This document shows positions 12,671 through 21,863 of a stretch of DNA of 64,000 bases, one piece after another. Below the pieces are notes generated by a model. It was not told the origin of the DNA, made no database searches, and saw only the letters and a list, made by a program, of their open reading frames with translations. The stretch comes from Rhodospirillaceae bacterium (GTDB lineage Bacteria > Pseudomonadota > Alphaproteobacteria > Rhodospirillales > Rhodospirillaceae), in assembly GCA_040219235.1 (NCBI GenBank), contig JAVJSV010000011.1, forward strand, positions 62,001-126,000, in the 5' to 3' direction. Made by a program: the position numbers and the translations under genes. How positions within the stretch are numbered: the first letter of the stretch is position 1; every line of letters begins with the position of its first letter.

Positions 12671-13179
12671 GCCGTTTTGATCTACAAAGATTTCTTTTCT
12701 GAACTATTTCTGAGTTAATTTTCTTGGAATCCTATTGCAGGTCATAAATATGCAGCAAATCGGCACAATCTCAGGCCCATTCGGAGGGCGCTTCGCAGCG
12801 GCTATGTCTGCGGTGGTTTCGCCCCGATTCAAAAGATGACCTAAAATGACCGAATGAGGTCTGATTTAGACATTTTTTGAATAATAACAGCTGAACAAAG
12901 CAACTATATAAACGTTGAGATTTTGCCATTTGCCCCACATATATGCGCTTCGACAGGCAATCTCGCGAGCCACCGGGTGTGCCTGACCAGCTGAGTTAGG
13001 ACTTCGTTAATTCCGATCCATCTAGGGTCCGTGGCAGATAAGAACGCAACGTCCGGCTTCGGCCTAAAGATCACAAGGGTAACGCACAGAAACGACCGGC
13101 AACATGTCTAGGTGCCCAATGGCACGAGATGTTCAGGTGCCTAACCGCACGAGTTGCCGTCATACAAGGAGTGAGCCTG
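12671..13179. other. long intergenic region upstream of sleB-like gene
   Basis: About 500 bases with no gene I can support. It is AT-rich in its first half. Near its end are two imperfect copies (16 of 19 identical) of AGGTGCCYAAYSGCACGAG at 13110-13128 and 13135-13153; the first is also a dyad (GTGCC-CAAT-GGCAC). They lie just upstream of the AAGGAG ribosome site at 13166-13171 and could be an operator. Confidence 0.5.
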
Positions 13180-13869
13180 GTGACTGATCGAACTTTCAAA
13201 AGCCTGATGTGTACCCAAATGCGTCGTCCGGCGACGGCTATCAAAAAACACATCCTAGCCGCGTTTCTGATTTTCTTTCTGCCTGCAGTGCCAGCGTTGT
13301 CCGCAGATATTCCTGAAGGACTGATGATCGATCTGGACAGTCTGTCTGTGCCAGAATCAGAATTCATGTGTCTCGCGCTGAATGATTATTTTGAAGCGCG
13401 CGGCGAAAGCCTTGCCGGCCGCCTTGCCGTGGCGAAGGTTGTTGTCAACCGCGCCATGGATCAGCGGTTTCCGTCCAGCATCTGCCGCGTCATCAAACAG
13501 AACAAGGCGCGTGTAAAACATCGCTGCCAGTTCTCTTGGTATTGCGATGGCCGTCCGGATACGCCCTATAACCGCGTGGCCTGGTCACATTCTTTGAAGT
13601 TGGCGGCTGCCGTTTTGCAGAAAGACTCCGGCTTGGCCGATCCGACTGGTGGCGCGCTTTGGTATCACGCAAGTTTTGTGCATCCGAAATGGGCCAATAA
13701 CCTGGAAGTGACGGGTATCGTTGGCGGTCATATTTTTTACCGCGATCCCAGCACGAGCCGTTACGCACAGGCCGCTTTGTCCCGAGACCCCATGGTACCA
13801 GGCTTGCATACCTTTGCCGAATGGCTTGATGCGCGGGAAAACAAATCCACAGCGGTCGCAAGCCGCTAA
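13180..13869 (+). CDS. SleB-type cell wall hydrolase
   Basis: Predicted exported peptidoglycan hydrolase of the SleB/Hydrolase_2 family, which includes spore cortex lytic transglycosylases and homologues in non-sporulating Proteobacteria. The GTG at 13180 has AAGGAG eight bases upstream; a frame opening at ATG 13129 would overlap the repeats and has no ribosome site. A signal peptide (ILAAFLIFFLPAVPALSA) ends near residue 43. The catalytic domain shows the characteristic LALNDYFEARGES pattern, followed by VAKVVVNR and CQFSWYCDG, with conserved Cys and aromatic positions. Length is 229 residues. Neighbouring PBP and YgjP genes do not form an obvious operon with it. Confidence 0.85.
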   Translation: MTDRTFKSLMCTQMRRPATAIKKHILAAFLIFFLPAVPALSADIPEGLMIDLDSLSVPESEFMCLALNDYFEARGESLAGRLAVAKVVVNRAMDQRFPSSICRVIKQNKARVKHRCQFSWYCDGRPDTPYNRVAWSHSLKLAAAVLQKDSGLADPTGGALWYHASFVHPKWANNLEVTGIVGGHIFYRDPSTSRYAQAALSRDPMVPGLHTFAEWLDARENKSTAVASR

Positions 13870-13876
13870 GTATCTC

Positions 13877-14605
13877 TTAGCTGATTGTGTCTAATCCATA
13901 ACGGTGCAGGTCGTGGCCGTGTGTTTTAAGCCACCCTGCTGCGGTATCGCGTCCCTCGACTAAGCGGTCGACCGTTTGCCAAAACCGGGCGGAATGATTC
14001 ATCTCACACAGATGCGCCACTTCATGAGCAACCACATAAGATATGACGTGTGGTGGCGTCATAATCAGGCGCCAGCTGAAAGATAGTTTTCCTTGCGCTG
14101 TACAACTGCCCCAACGCGAGCGCGTATCCCGAATGGTGATGCCGGTGACTCTTTTGCCCAGGGTCTCGGCATACCCATGCACCAACGGAGCCACGGCCTT
14201 GCGGGCCTCTGCTCTGTACCAATCTGTCACGCGCCGTGAGAGGTGCGCGGCATCACCAGAGACGCAAATTTCATTTTCTATTGTCCACACCCCGCGTCTT
14301 GCTTCGGGGCAATGGCGAATGAGGTGGGTTTCTCCGCGAAGCGGCACGGCCGCACCATCTGCAAAAGGCCGGGGTTTTGGCAGACGTTCTACTTGTTCCT
14401 TAAGCCAGCCTGCCTTGTCTTGGGCAAAGGCGATCGCAGCTTTTTTACTGGTGCGGCGGGGTTTGATCAGCACAATCCGATGATGGGCAGGGTCGACCCG
14501 AAGACTGATGCGGCGCGCTCTAGGGTGTTCTTTGAGGTAGACAGTCACGATCTGTCTATCCGGCGTTGAAATGTCTACCCGTTCCTCTGGCGCCACCTCC
14601 CCCAA
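13877..14605 (-). CDS. YgjP-like zinc metalloprotein (M48-related, DUF45)
   Basis: A 242-residue protein of the YgjP/WpyA type. The zinc-binding HEVAH motif at residues 194-198 is followed by a third ligand candidate, His204 (EMNHSARFW). The middle carries TRSRWGSCTAQGKLSFSWRL, highly characteristic of this family. No signal peptide is seen, so it is probably cytoplasmic. Proteolytic activity is assumed from the HExxH motif, but substrates are not established for the family. It lies two bases downstream of the YcgN-like gene on the same strand and is likely co-transcribed with it and SCO1. Confidence 0.85.
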   Translation of the reverse strand: MGEVAPEERVDISTPDRQIVTVYLKEHPRARRISLRVDPAHHRIVLIKPRRTSKKAAIAFAQDKAGWLKEQVERLPKPRPFADGAAVPLRGETHLIRHCPEARRGVWTIENEICVSGDAAHLSRRVTDWYRAEARKAVAPLVHGYAETLGKRVTGITIRDTRSRWGSCTAQGKLSFSWRLIMTPPHVISYVVAHEVAHLCEMNHSARFWQTVDRLVEGRDTAAGWLKTHGHDLHRYGLDTIS

Positions 14606-14607
14606 GT

Positions 14608-15066
14608 CTAAAGGTCCTTCCAGAACACAATATGTCCGTCCAGCGGCCCGGCTTTCGTCTCTGATATAGATCGGCCCCGCACGGATATGCCTGCCGCGTG
14701 CACCGCCTCAGATGAGCCACTGACCAGGGGATGCCAGTGCGGCAAATCTTCCCCCTCTGCTACAAGGCGATAGGCACAAGTTGGCGGCAGCCAGGGCAGA
14801 GTGCCGGCTGTTTCCGGCGTCAATTGCACACAGTCCGGCACTTTGACTTTGCGATTGGGGTAATCAGAACACTGACAGCTTTTGAGGTCCAGCAATCGGC
14901 AGGCGACATTGGTCGAGAGTATTTCCTCCGTGTCGGCGTCTTGAAGTTTATGCAAACAGCATTTACCGCAGCCATCGCACAAACTCTCCCACTCCGCTTC
15001 TGACATTTCGTCCAGCGTTTTTGCTTTCCAGAACGGCGTGCGCTCTGTTGGCTCAGATGCAGTCAC
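14608..15066 (-). CDS. YcgN family cysteine-cluster protein
   Basis: Protein of the UPF0260/YcgN family, 152 residues. Cysteines at 30, 33, 36 and 37 (CDGCGKCC) and further pairs ([17 protein letters not shown]) suggest a metal or iron-sulfur site, though the function of the family is unknown. The GTG start overlaps the stop of the SCO1 gene (15063-15066), indicating translational coupling. The PLVSGS stretch and C-terminal [10 protein letters not shown] match the family's conserved tail. Confidence 0.88.
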   Translation of the reverse strand: MTASEPTERTPFWKAKTLDEMSEAEWESLCDGCGKCCLHKLQDADTEEILSTNVACRLLDLKSCQCSDYPNRKVKVPDCVQLTPETAGTLPWLPPTCAYRLVAEGEDLPHWHPLVSGSSEAVHAAGISVRGRSISETKAGPLDGHIVFWKDL

Positions 15067-15671
15067 AGCAACTCCCGCAGCCGCGAGGTCAGTTGCTCCA
15101 CCGTCACGTCTTTGCGGAAGTGGTCAATGTAACGTCCGCTCCGGTTCATCAAATACAGATAGCCTGAATGATCGATGGTGTAATCGCCCTCATCTCCGAT
15201 GGGGGCTTCCCGGTAAAATACGCGATACGCTTGGGCGGCGGCCTGCACCTGCTCGGTGGTGCCGGTCAGGCCAATCATCCGGCTGTGAAAATTGTTCACG
15301 TAAGCGTTCAGTGTTGCCGTGGTGTCGCGTTTCGGGTCTAGGGAAATAAAGACCGGTTGCACCAGTTCACTTTTTTGCCCTGGCAACAAATCAATTGCAT
15401 CCGCAACGATCTGCAAGGTCATGGGGCAGATGTCAGGGCAATAGGTGAAGCCGAAATAGACAAGGCTGTAATGACCGAGCAAAATTCGCTCATCGACAAC
15501 CTCACCATTGTGATTGCTAAGGACAAACGCCCCTCCAATGGCGGCCGACCCTTCAACCACCGTATTGTCGGCTGATGGACGAAACACCGGCAGATACAAA
15601 GCGAGGATCAAGACGGTGCTCAAGGCGACGAACAGTCCAATGATAATGCGTTTGGTCAGGGGCGATATCAC
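15063..15671 (-). CDS. SCO1/SenC family copper chaperone
   Basis: Membrane-anchored thioredoxin-fold protein that delivers copper to the CuA site of cytochrome c oxidase. The 202 residues show an N-terminal transmembrane helix (about 8-30), the copper-binding CPDIC motif (Cys78, Cys82) and the distal His168 ([12 protein letters not shown]), so all three copper ligands are present. Its position next to a cytochrome c maturation cluster fits a role in respiratory chain assembly. About 100 bases separate it from ccmI, so it may belong to the same transcript or have its own promoter. Confidence 0.93.
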   Translation of the reverse strand: MISPLTKRIIIGLFVALSTVLILALYLPVFRPSADNTVVEGSAAIGGAFVLSNHNGEVVDERILLGHYSLVYFGFTYCPDICPMTLQIVADAIDLLPGQKSELVQPVFISLDPKRDTTATLNAYVNNFHSRMIGLTGTTEQVQAAAQAYRVFYREAPIGDEGDYTIDHSGYLYLMNRSGRYIDHFRKDVTVEQLTSRLRELL

Positions 15672-15774
15672 AGGCGTCTCCTTTGCCCGAGGTTGGGCTG
15701 AGTCTGAAATTTTTACTTTGGCTTGCCCATCCGCCAGTTTAGGGCATCGTTAATTTGATCAATCTTCAATTTAA

Positions 15775-17214
15775 TTATAAATCTGCAAGGCGGGCCTGCA
15801 CGGCGTCGCGGGCTGGATCCCCCGCAGGCAGAATTTGTAATAACTGTTCCCAGCGTTGGCGGGCCTCTGCTGTATTTCCCGTATTCGCGGCAAGCAGGCC
15901 TGAAATAAATAAACCGTCGGCGTTTTTGGCATCAAGCGTAAGAATTTCAGCAACAACGGCATCCAACTCCGCGGACAAACCATCTTGCTGTGCGGCAGGT
16001 TGGAGCAAGGCGTTGGCCAGTTGAACGCGGGCTTGAAGGCTGTCTGCGCGTTGTGCGCTTGCTGCACGAAATGCGTTTGCGGCTTTCTCTGTATTGCCAA
16101 GAACCGTGTACGACCGGCCCAATTGCATCCATCCGTCAAAGTCGTCAGGCTCAAATTCCAGCCGCGCTTCCAGGCCGCCAACCATTTCCTGAATCATGGT
16201 TAACTCATCGCCGGAAAACCGGCCAGCCAACTGACTGACATCGGGGCGGAAATCGTCTTCATCGGCGGCGGGGACACCTGTATCAGCTCCATCGGTCGTT
16301 CTATCTCCCGCCGTTTCAGAGCGTGAACGGGCTATGCCGTCTAGAGGATGGCGCGGGGTAACGGTCATCGGCATCACGCCTGCACGCATGGCAACTTGGC
16401 TCATTTGATCCCGCACCATGGGCAGCCAAGGGGCATCGTCTGGTGCCCCAGCGGTCAGGTCTCGCCAAATGGCAATGGCCCCTTGCGGATCTTCTGCTTG
16501 GGCCCGGGCGAGGCCGAGATAAAACCGGGCTCTGGGTTCGTTGCGGTCCGTTCTCAATACACCTTCAAACACGTTGACGGCTTCTGCTGTGACAACACCC
16601 CCATTGGCAGCGATCAACGTATCCGCGAATTCTGCATAAACCAGGGGGTCGTTTACGCCTGTCGACAAAGCTTGGCGGAAGGCCTGCACGGACTCTTCCA
16701 TTCTGTTCACTTGCCGGTAACTGCGGGCCAACAGCAGCCAGCCGTCTGTGCTCTCTGGATTTTGACGCAGCGTCTCCGCCAATTGCTCAATGAGAACTGA
16801 AAAGTCTGCACTTTCCGGATTTTCGCGGGCGACCGCGCGGCGTTCTTCAATCGGGGCGCCGGCCAAGCCTGGGGCACCAATGCTCCAGTACACCGCCGCA
16901 GATAAAGTGGGCACCAGAATAATAATGCAGGTCAGGGCGACGGCGCGGGCAACAGGGCTGCCATACTGGTTTTGGCCGGCGGCTCTGCGATTGGCGGCCA
17001 GCAGACGGCGTTTGATTTCTGTGCGGGCGGTCTCTGCTTCTTCGGCATCTAAAAGGCCCTGAATTGCGTCCCGCTCAACTTCGTTCAGTTGCGCACGGTA
17101 AACAGCTTGATCCGGCTCTGTGTTTTGGGCGGCAGATTTGGCATGCTTCAGGACCGGCCATACCAGACCGGCCACGGACACCAAAATTAAAATCGCATAT
17201 CCAGCCCAGATCAT
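15775..17214 (-). CDS. ccmI: cytochrome c maturation protein CcmI
   Basis: Apocytochrome c chaperone of the Ccm system. The N terminus has two transmembrane helices (about 2-22 and 95-115) separated by a cytoplasmic loop with the pattern VYRAQLNEVERD typical of CcmI. The remainder (about 140-479) is a periplasmic TPR-type domain with repeated helix pairs such as DGWLLLARSYRQVNR and DGWMQLGRSYTVLGN. It presents the apocytochrome to the heme ligation complex with CcmH and CcmF. At 479 residues it is a full-length alphaproteobacterial form. The ATG overlaps the ccmH stop by four bases. Confidence 0.92.
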   Translation of the reverse strand: MIWAGYAILILVSVAGLVWPVLKHAKSAAQNTEPDQAVYRAQLNEVERDAIQGLLDAEEAETARTEIKRRLLAANRRAAGQNQYGSPVARAVALTCIIILVPTLSAAVYWSIGAPGLAGAPIEERRAVARENPESADFSVLIEQLAETLRQNPESTDGWLLLARSYRQVNRMEESVQAFRQALSTGVNDPLVYAEFADTLIAANGGVVTAEAVNVFEGVLRTDRNEPRARFYLGLARAQAEDPQGAIAIWRDLTAGAPDDAPWLPMVRDQMSQVAMRAGVMPMTVTPRHPLDGIARSRSETAGDRTTDGADTGVPAADEDDFRPDVSQLAGRFSGDELTMIQEMVGGLEARLEFEPDDFDGWMQLGRSYTVLGNTEKAANAFRAASAQRADSLQARVQLANALLQPAAQQDGLSAELDAVVAEILTLDAKNADGLFISGLLAANTGNTAEARQRWEQLLQILPAGDPARDAVQARLADL

Positions 17215-17702
17215 GAGGGTTTGTCTCCAGCAGACTCTGAATCCGTCTCTGCCATTAGTGCTGCGATTTCTTTTTGTTCTGCCTCAGAAAGCGGGGTCGG
17301 CGTTTTTGGCTTCTGTTGGCGCATGTACTGGCGCACCACAACAGCACCGCACAGCAGTAGTGCGAAGGGTCCGAACCACAACACATAGTTTTGGGGTTTA
17401 AACTGCGGTCGCAGCAGCACGAAATCACCATAGCGTTCGACCATGTACGACAACACATCTTCGTCACTGTCGCCCTGGGTCACCCGTTGCCGCACCAAGC
17501 GCCGCATGTCCCTGGCCAATTCTGCGTTGGAGTCATCAATAGATTCATTCTGGCAGACCACGCAGCGCAGTTCCTGACTCAAGGCCCGCGCGCGTTGTTC
17601 CAGAACGGGATCTTCCAATACCTCATAAGGGTCTACGGCCAGCGCCTGTACGCCAAGCATGAAAATCAGGGCTGCGATAGAGGCCGCGATATATCGGTGC
17701 AT
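17211..17702 (-). CDS. ccmH: cytochrome c maturation protein CcmH
   Basis: Periplasmic thiol-redox protein (also called CcmL or CycL) that helps reduce the apocytochrome CXXCH. The RCVVCQN signature is at residues 46-52 (Cys47, Cys50). A signal-anchor precedes it, and a C-terminal transmembrane helix (about 104-124) follows VLWFGPFALLL. I start at ATG 17702, five bases after the ccmG stop; the frame extends to 17753 but would then overlap ccmG. The 163-residue length fits the family. Confidence 0.92.
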   Translation of the reverse strand: MHRYIAASIAALIFMLGVQALAVDPYEVLEDPVLEQRARALSQELRCVVCQNESIDDSNAELARDMRRLVRQRVTQGDSDEDVLSYMVERYGDFVLLRPQFKPQNYVLWFGPFALLLCGAVVVRQYMRQQKPKTPTPLSEAEQKEIAALMAETDSESAGDKPS

Positions 17703-17707
17703 GCTGT

Positions 17708-18316
17708 TCACTGCCGGAGTTGTTCGATCAAAGGCTGAATCGTATTGGACCAATCGTCAGGGCTGATCGGTCCGGTGTGCTTGTAGCGGATGATTCCATT
17801 GGCATCGACCACAAATGTTTCCGGCGCGCCTGTCACACCAAAGGCAATCGCGGCTTCACTGATCGGGTCTTGTCCGATGCGGCTATAAGGGTCGCCGTGG
17901 CGGCCAAGCCATTTGAGGCTCGCCTGTGGGTCGTCCCGCCAGGCGATGCCATGAATCGGCACATCAGACTGGCCTTGAATGGCCATCAGCAAGGGATGTT
18001 CAGCGAGGCAGGCAATGCACCAGGAGCCCCAGATGTTTACCAGGCTGACTTCGCTCTTTAAATGTTCTGTTTTGATGCCGTCTTCTAAACGATCTCGTCC
18101 GGGCAGAGGCGGCAGATCTAGGTCTGGGACCGGCGTATTTAAGAGAACGCTTTGTAAGACCGTCGGGTCTAGTCCGTCTTTCACGTCGGCGAGGCGTTTC
18201 GCAAACACCCCCCCTAACAGCACGGCAATAACCACGGGCAAGATGGCAATCCATCGCCGGCGCGGCACACGTGTTGAAGTCTCGTTGGTCACTTCGTTGG
18301 ACGTCTCTTCCGTCAT
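17708..18316 (-). CDS. ccmG: cytochrome c maturation thioredoxin CcmG (DsbE)
   Basis: Membrane-anchored periplasmic thioredoxin that keeps apocytochrome cysteines reduced. It has 202 residues, with a transmembrane anchor at about 21-38 and the active site WCIAC (Cys100, Cys103) in VNIWGSWCIACLAEHP. The acidic/Gly region GAPETFVVDANG near 160-172 contains the conserved cis-Pro loop expected in CcmG. It lies between ccmF and ccmH with a few bases spacing on each side, as in many alphaproteobacterial ccm operons. Confidence 0.93.
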   Translation of the reverse strand: MTEETSNEVTNETSTRVPRRRWIAILPVVIAVLLGGVFAKRLADVKDGLDPTVLQSVLLNTPVPDLDLPPLPGRDRLEDGIKTEHLKSEVSLVNIWGSWCIACLAEHPLLMAIQGQSDVPIHGIAWRDDPQASLKWLGRHGDPYSRIGQDPISEAAIAFGVTGAPETFVVDANGIIRYKHTGPISPDDWSNTIQPLIEQLRQ

Positions 18317-18321
18317 GGCGA

Positions 18322-20313
18322 CTAAGCCTCAACCTCAGCAGGGTGGGCGCTGGCCGTGGCACGCTTTGGGGCACCAATGCGGTGACGCCGGTCGGTCAAA
18401 GAGATGACTCCCCCGAAGCCCATCAACAGGATGCCGTACCACAAGAAGGGGACGAATGGTTCGAAGAAGGCGCGGACGACAAACTGCTCCCGGTCGCCAG
18501 GGCCATCGCCGATGACCAGGTAAAGGTCGGACCAGAATGTGGTGTGAATAGCGGCTTCTGTTGTTTGTTGCACCGGTTGGTCATAGACCCGGCGTTCGGG
18601 TGTTAACGTGACCGTGCTGTTGCCCTTTCGCGCCGTAAATGTGCCCTGTAAGGATTCATAGTTTGGTCCTTGCACAAGTTCGGCACCGTTAAAGGTGACG
18701 GTGAATCCTGCGACCTCCACAGACTCCCCGGCCACCATGGTGAGAATATTTTCCTGCTTCCAGGCGCTGGAGCCGGAGACCCCGGCAATCAGAATGGCCA
18801 TGCCCATGTGGGCTACTGTCATGCCATGAGAGGCACGGGGTAGAGATTTTACGCGCTGCCAGGCGGTGCCTAGTGAGCCGCCAAACAGTTTGACTCGCGC
18901 TGACCATTCAATGAAAGCTGAGGCGAACAGCCAAGCGGCCAATCCCATGCCCGCGGCACCGGCAATATCGACCACCGATGTTCCGCTCATGGCCAAGGCA
19001 ATACCGAAAATTACAACGACAGCGACCAGCGCGCCTTTTAAGCGCCCAATCACGCCGGCTAAATCGCTGCGTTTCCACGACATCAAAGGGCCGATACCCA
19101 TCACGATCACCAAGGGCACCATCAACGGTATAAACACGGTGTTAAAGTAAGGTTCACCGACTGAGAGTGTGCCGAGTTCCAGGGCTTCGGCGATCAGCGG
19201 GTACAGCGTGCCCAGCAACACCGTCGCTGCGGCGGTCGACAGGAACAGGTTGTTGATCAGCAAGCCACCTTCGCGTGACACCGGCGCGAATAACCCGCCT
19301 GGTTCAAGCGCCGGGGCTTTCGCTGCATACAGCGCCAGAGAGCCACCTACGGCTACGACGAGCATGCCCAACACAAACACGCCGCGTGTCGGATCGGAGG
19401 CAAAGGCATGCACAGAGGTAAGGATGCCAGAGCGCACCAGGAATGTGCCGAGAAGGCTCAGTGAGAAAGTGATGATGGCTAGAAGGACCGTCCAGCTTTT
19501 CAGGGCTTCGCGTTTTTCGACCACAATGGCTGAATGCAACAGCGCCGTTCCGGTCAGCCAGGGAATGAAAGAAGCATTCTCAACCGGGTCCCAAAACCAC
19601 CAGCCGCCCCAGCCGAGTTCGTAGTAGGCCCACCATGACCCGAGGCCGATGCCAACGGTTAAGAATGACCAAGCGGCCAAGGTCCAGGGACGCACCCAGC
19701 GCGCCCAGGCGGCGTCAACGCGGCCTTCCAGCAAAGCCGCAATGGCGAAGGAGAAGGCCATCGAGAACCCGACATATCCGAGATAGAGCATGGGCGGGTG
19801 GAAGGCGAGACCGGGGTCTTGCAGCAAAGGGTTCAAACCCTGGCCTTGCACCGGGATGGGGTCCACCCGCAAGAACGGATTGGAGGTGAACAGAATAAAC
19901 GCGATGAAGCCAAGACCAATCATGCCCTGCACAGCGAGGGCCCGGGCCTTCAATCGATCTGGCAATGCCCCGCCAAAGGCGGCCACCGCGGCGCCAAAAA
20001 CCGCGAGGATGGCGACCCAAAGCAACAAAGAGCCTTCATGATTGCCCCACACCCCTGTGATTTTGTAGAGCAACGGTTTCGAGGTGTGAGAGTTCTGAAA
20101 CACATTCATGACTGAAAAGTCAGAGACGATGAAGGCATGCGTCAGGGCGGCGAAAGCTGTGCCAATGAGCAACATTTGAAGCAGGGCTGCCGGTCCGGCG
20201 ATGGCCATTAAGGCGGCGTCACGTCGAGATGCACCGATCAAGGGCACAATCGACTGTGCAAGGGCGACCGGCAGGGCCAGCACCAAGGCGAAGTGGCCAA
20301 GCTCAGGACTCAT
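18322..20313 (-). CDS. ccmF: cytochrome c heme lyase subunit CcmF
   Basis: Large polytopic membrane protein (663 residues, more than ten hydrophobic helices) that ligates heme from holo-CcmE to apocytochrome c. The tryptophan-rich WWD motif is clear (GWGGWWFWDPVENASFIPWL, about residues 232-251). The N terminus (PELGHFALVLALPVALAQ) is typical. A C-terminal periplasmic region and final helix (FVPFLWYGILLMGFGGVISL) complete it. ATG overlaps the ccmE stop by four bases. Confidence 0.96.
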   Translation of the reverse strand: MSPELGHFALVLALPVALAQSIVPLIGASRRDAALMAIAGPAALLQMLLIGTAFAALTHAFIVSDFSVMNVFQNSHTSKPLLYKITGVWGNHEGSLLLWVAILAVFGAAVAAFGGALPDRLKARALAVQGMIGLGFIAFILFTSNPFLRVDPIPVQGQGLNPLLQDPGLAFHPPMLYLGYVGFSMAFSFAIAALLEGRVDAAWARWVRPWTLAAWSFLTVGIGLGSWWAYYELGWGGWWFWDPVENASFIPWLTGTALLHSAIVVEKREALKSWTVLLAIITFSLSLLGTFLVRSGILTSVHAFASDPTRGVFVLGMLVVAVGGSLALYAAKAPALEPGGLFAPVSREGGLLINNLFLSTAAATVLLGTLYPLIAEALELGTLSVGEPYFNTVFIPLMVPLVIVMGIGPLMSWKRSDLAGVIGRLKGALVAVVVIFGIALAMSGTSVVDIAGAAGMGLAAWLFASAFIEWSARVKLFGGSLGTAWQRVKSLPRASHGMTVAHMGMAILIAGVSGSSAWKQENILTMVAGESVEVAGFTVTFNGAELVQGPNYESLQGTFTARKGNSTVTLTPERRVYDQPVQQTTEAAIHTTFWSDLYLVIGDGPGDREQFVVRAFFEPFVPFLWYGILLMGFGGVISLTDRRHRIGAPKRATASAHPAEVEA

Positions 20314-20789
20314 GGTTTATGTTCCTGTTCGGCGGCGACGGATTGGGCGTCTGCACTCGCATCACCGCGCCATTCCCCAGCCGCTTTAATGGCCTCTGCC
20401 ACTTCCGGCGGCATGTAGTTTTCGTCATGTTTCGCCAGCACGTCTGAGGCTTGGAAGACACCCGATGCAAGCAGGTAGCCTTCTGCGACAATGCCCTGAC
20501 CCTCACGAAACAGATCGGGCAAGATGCCCTGATAAGTGATGTCGAGACTCTCGACCGTGTCGGTCACGGTAAACGAAACATTTTCGCCATCGGCGTTGAC
20601 GCTGCCTTCCGCAACCAAACCGCCGATGCGGATGCGCTCCCCGGGTTCAATCAATTGCTGCTGAATTTCTGTCGGGCTGTAGAAGAAAACGATACTGTCT
20701 TCGAACGCCGTCAGCATAAGGGCTGTTCCAGCTGCTAGGGCCAGTCCGCCCAGCATCAGAAAATACATCCGTTGGGTTTTACGCTTCAC
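20310..20789 (-). CDS. ccmE: periplasmic heme chaperone CcmE
   Basis: Receives heme from CcmC and carries it covalently to CcmF. Its 159 residues show an N-terminal signal-anchor (about 8-28), an OB-fold core and the heme-attachment motif KHDENYMPPEV, where His121 is the covalent ligand and Tyr125 the conserved aromatic. The start is a GTG (20789). It overlaps the end of ccmD by 11 bases. A flexible, acidic and charged tail of about 30 residues follows the motif. Confidence 0.95.
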   Translation of the reverse strand: MKRKTQRMYFLMLGGLALAAGTALMLTAFEDSIVFFYSPTEIQQQLIEPGERIRIGGLVAEGSVNADGENVSFTVTDTVESLDITYQGILPDLFREGQGIVAEGYLLASGVFQASDVLAKHDENYMPPEVAEAIKAAGEWRGDASADAQSVAAEQEHKP

Positions 20790-21021
20790 GAGGGTCTATC
20801 CCTTGCTCCGGTGGGAGATGAGTTGCAGGCGCTTCAGTGTTACTTTGTGATGTGGTCTTTTCTTTTGGTGGACGCAAGAGGTCCAATTCCGCCTGGGCCT
20901 TGGTTTGTGAACGACGGGAGAGAATCACCAGTCCGCCCAGGCCGGTGAGGGCCAGCGCATAGGACGACCAGACATAAAAGGCGTATCCACCCATCTCGAA
21001 AAAGGCTTGCAGATTTTCCAC
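20779..21021 (-). CDS. ccmD: heme exporter protein CcmD
   Basis: Small bitopic membrane protein that helps release holo-CcmE from the CcmABC complex. Its 80 residues include one transmembrane helix (about 11-35) with the typical GGYAFYVWSSYAL pattern, followed by a charged cytoplasmic segment. The tail of about 30 residues is longer than in many CcmD proteins. It starts with GTG at 21021, 56 bases after the ccmC stop, and overlaps ccmE. Confidence 0.9.
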   Translation of the reverse strand: MENLQAFFEMGGYAFYVWSSYALALTGLGGLVILSRRSQTKAQAELDLLRPPKEKTTSQSNTEAPATHLPPEQGIDPREA

Positions 21022-21077
21022 GCGATTTGACCAGTTTATCCTTCAGAGCGTTAAGAGTGAGCGTGCGATGCCTGACC

Positions 21078-21791
21078 TTATATGCCGCGTTGCAGGCGCG
21101 CGGCGCGGATTTTGGCGGTTAAAAACCGGGTGCGGACCCGCATAAAAACCACCACGACATAATAAAATTGGAACGCGCCAACCATCAGGAACAGCGGTAG
21201 CAGCATCTCCGAAGCGACGGAGATGCCTTGCATCGACAATATGGACGGCTGGTGAAGGCTATTCCACCAATCCACCGAGAATTTAATGATCGGCAAATTA
21301 ACAGAGCCAACAAGCGCCAGAATGGCAGCTGCCTTTTCGCCCTGCTCGGGGCTGTCAAACGCATCACCCAGCGCCATATATCCAAGGTACAGGAAAAACA
21401 GCACTAGCATGGACGTCAGCCGGGCATCCCAAACCCAGGGCGTACCCCACATGGGTTCGCCCCACAGCATGCCGGTGAGCAGGCACAGGGCTGTAAATGT
21501 TGCGCCGATGGGAGCCGACGCCCGGGCAATCATACTGGCAACCGGATGCCGCCAGATCAGATAAGAGGCGCTGCTGATGGCCATGGCCGCGTAAACAAAG
21601 AGCCCCATCCAGGCGGCAGGCACATGGATGTACATGATTCTGACCGTGTCGCCCTGCTGGTAATCCGGTGGTGAGAAGACCAAAGCGAGGGGCACGCCAA
21701 CCACAAAACAGGCGACACACAAGGTGACGGCCCAGGGCTGGATTGCAGACGCGAGTTTGAGGAACCGCGTTGGATTGGCAAAAGCGTGCAT
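21078..21791 (-). CDS. ccmC: heme transporter CcmC
   Basis: Integral membrane protein with six predicted helices that loads heme onto CcmE. The tryptophan-rich periplasmic motif (WGEPMWGTPWVWDARLTS, around 115-132) and flanking histidines are typical of the heme-handling site. I start at ATG 21791 (MHAFANPTRF), which matches the usual N terminus; the frame also opens at a TTG at 21827. The resulting 237 residues fit the family. Confidence 0.94.
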   Translation of the reverse strand: MHAFANPTRFLKLASAIQPWAVTLCVACFVVGVPLALVFSPPDYQQGDTVRIMYIHVPAAWMGLFVYAAMAISSASYLIWRHPVASMIARASAPIGATFTALCLLTGMLWGEPMWGTPWVWDARLTSMLVLFFLYLGYMALGDAFDSPEQGEKAAAILALVGSVNLPIIKFSVDWWNSLHQPSILSMQGISVASEMLLPLFLMVGAFQFYYVVVVFMRVRTRFLTAKIRAARLQRGI

Positions 21792-21863
21792 ATCCAAAGG
21801 CTTACCTTCTTCCGTCTGCAAAGCCAACCTGAATCCGGCCTTTGAAGGGCCAGAATCGAGGTG

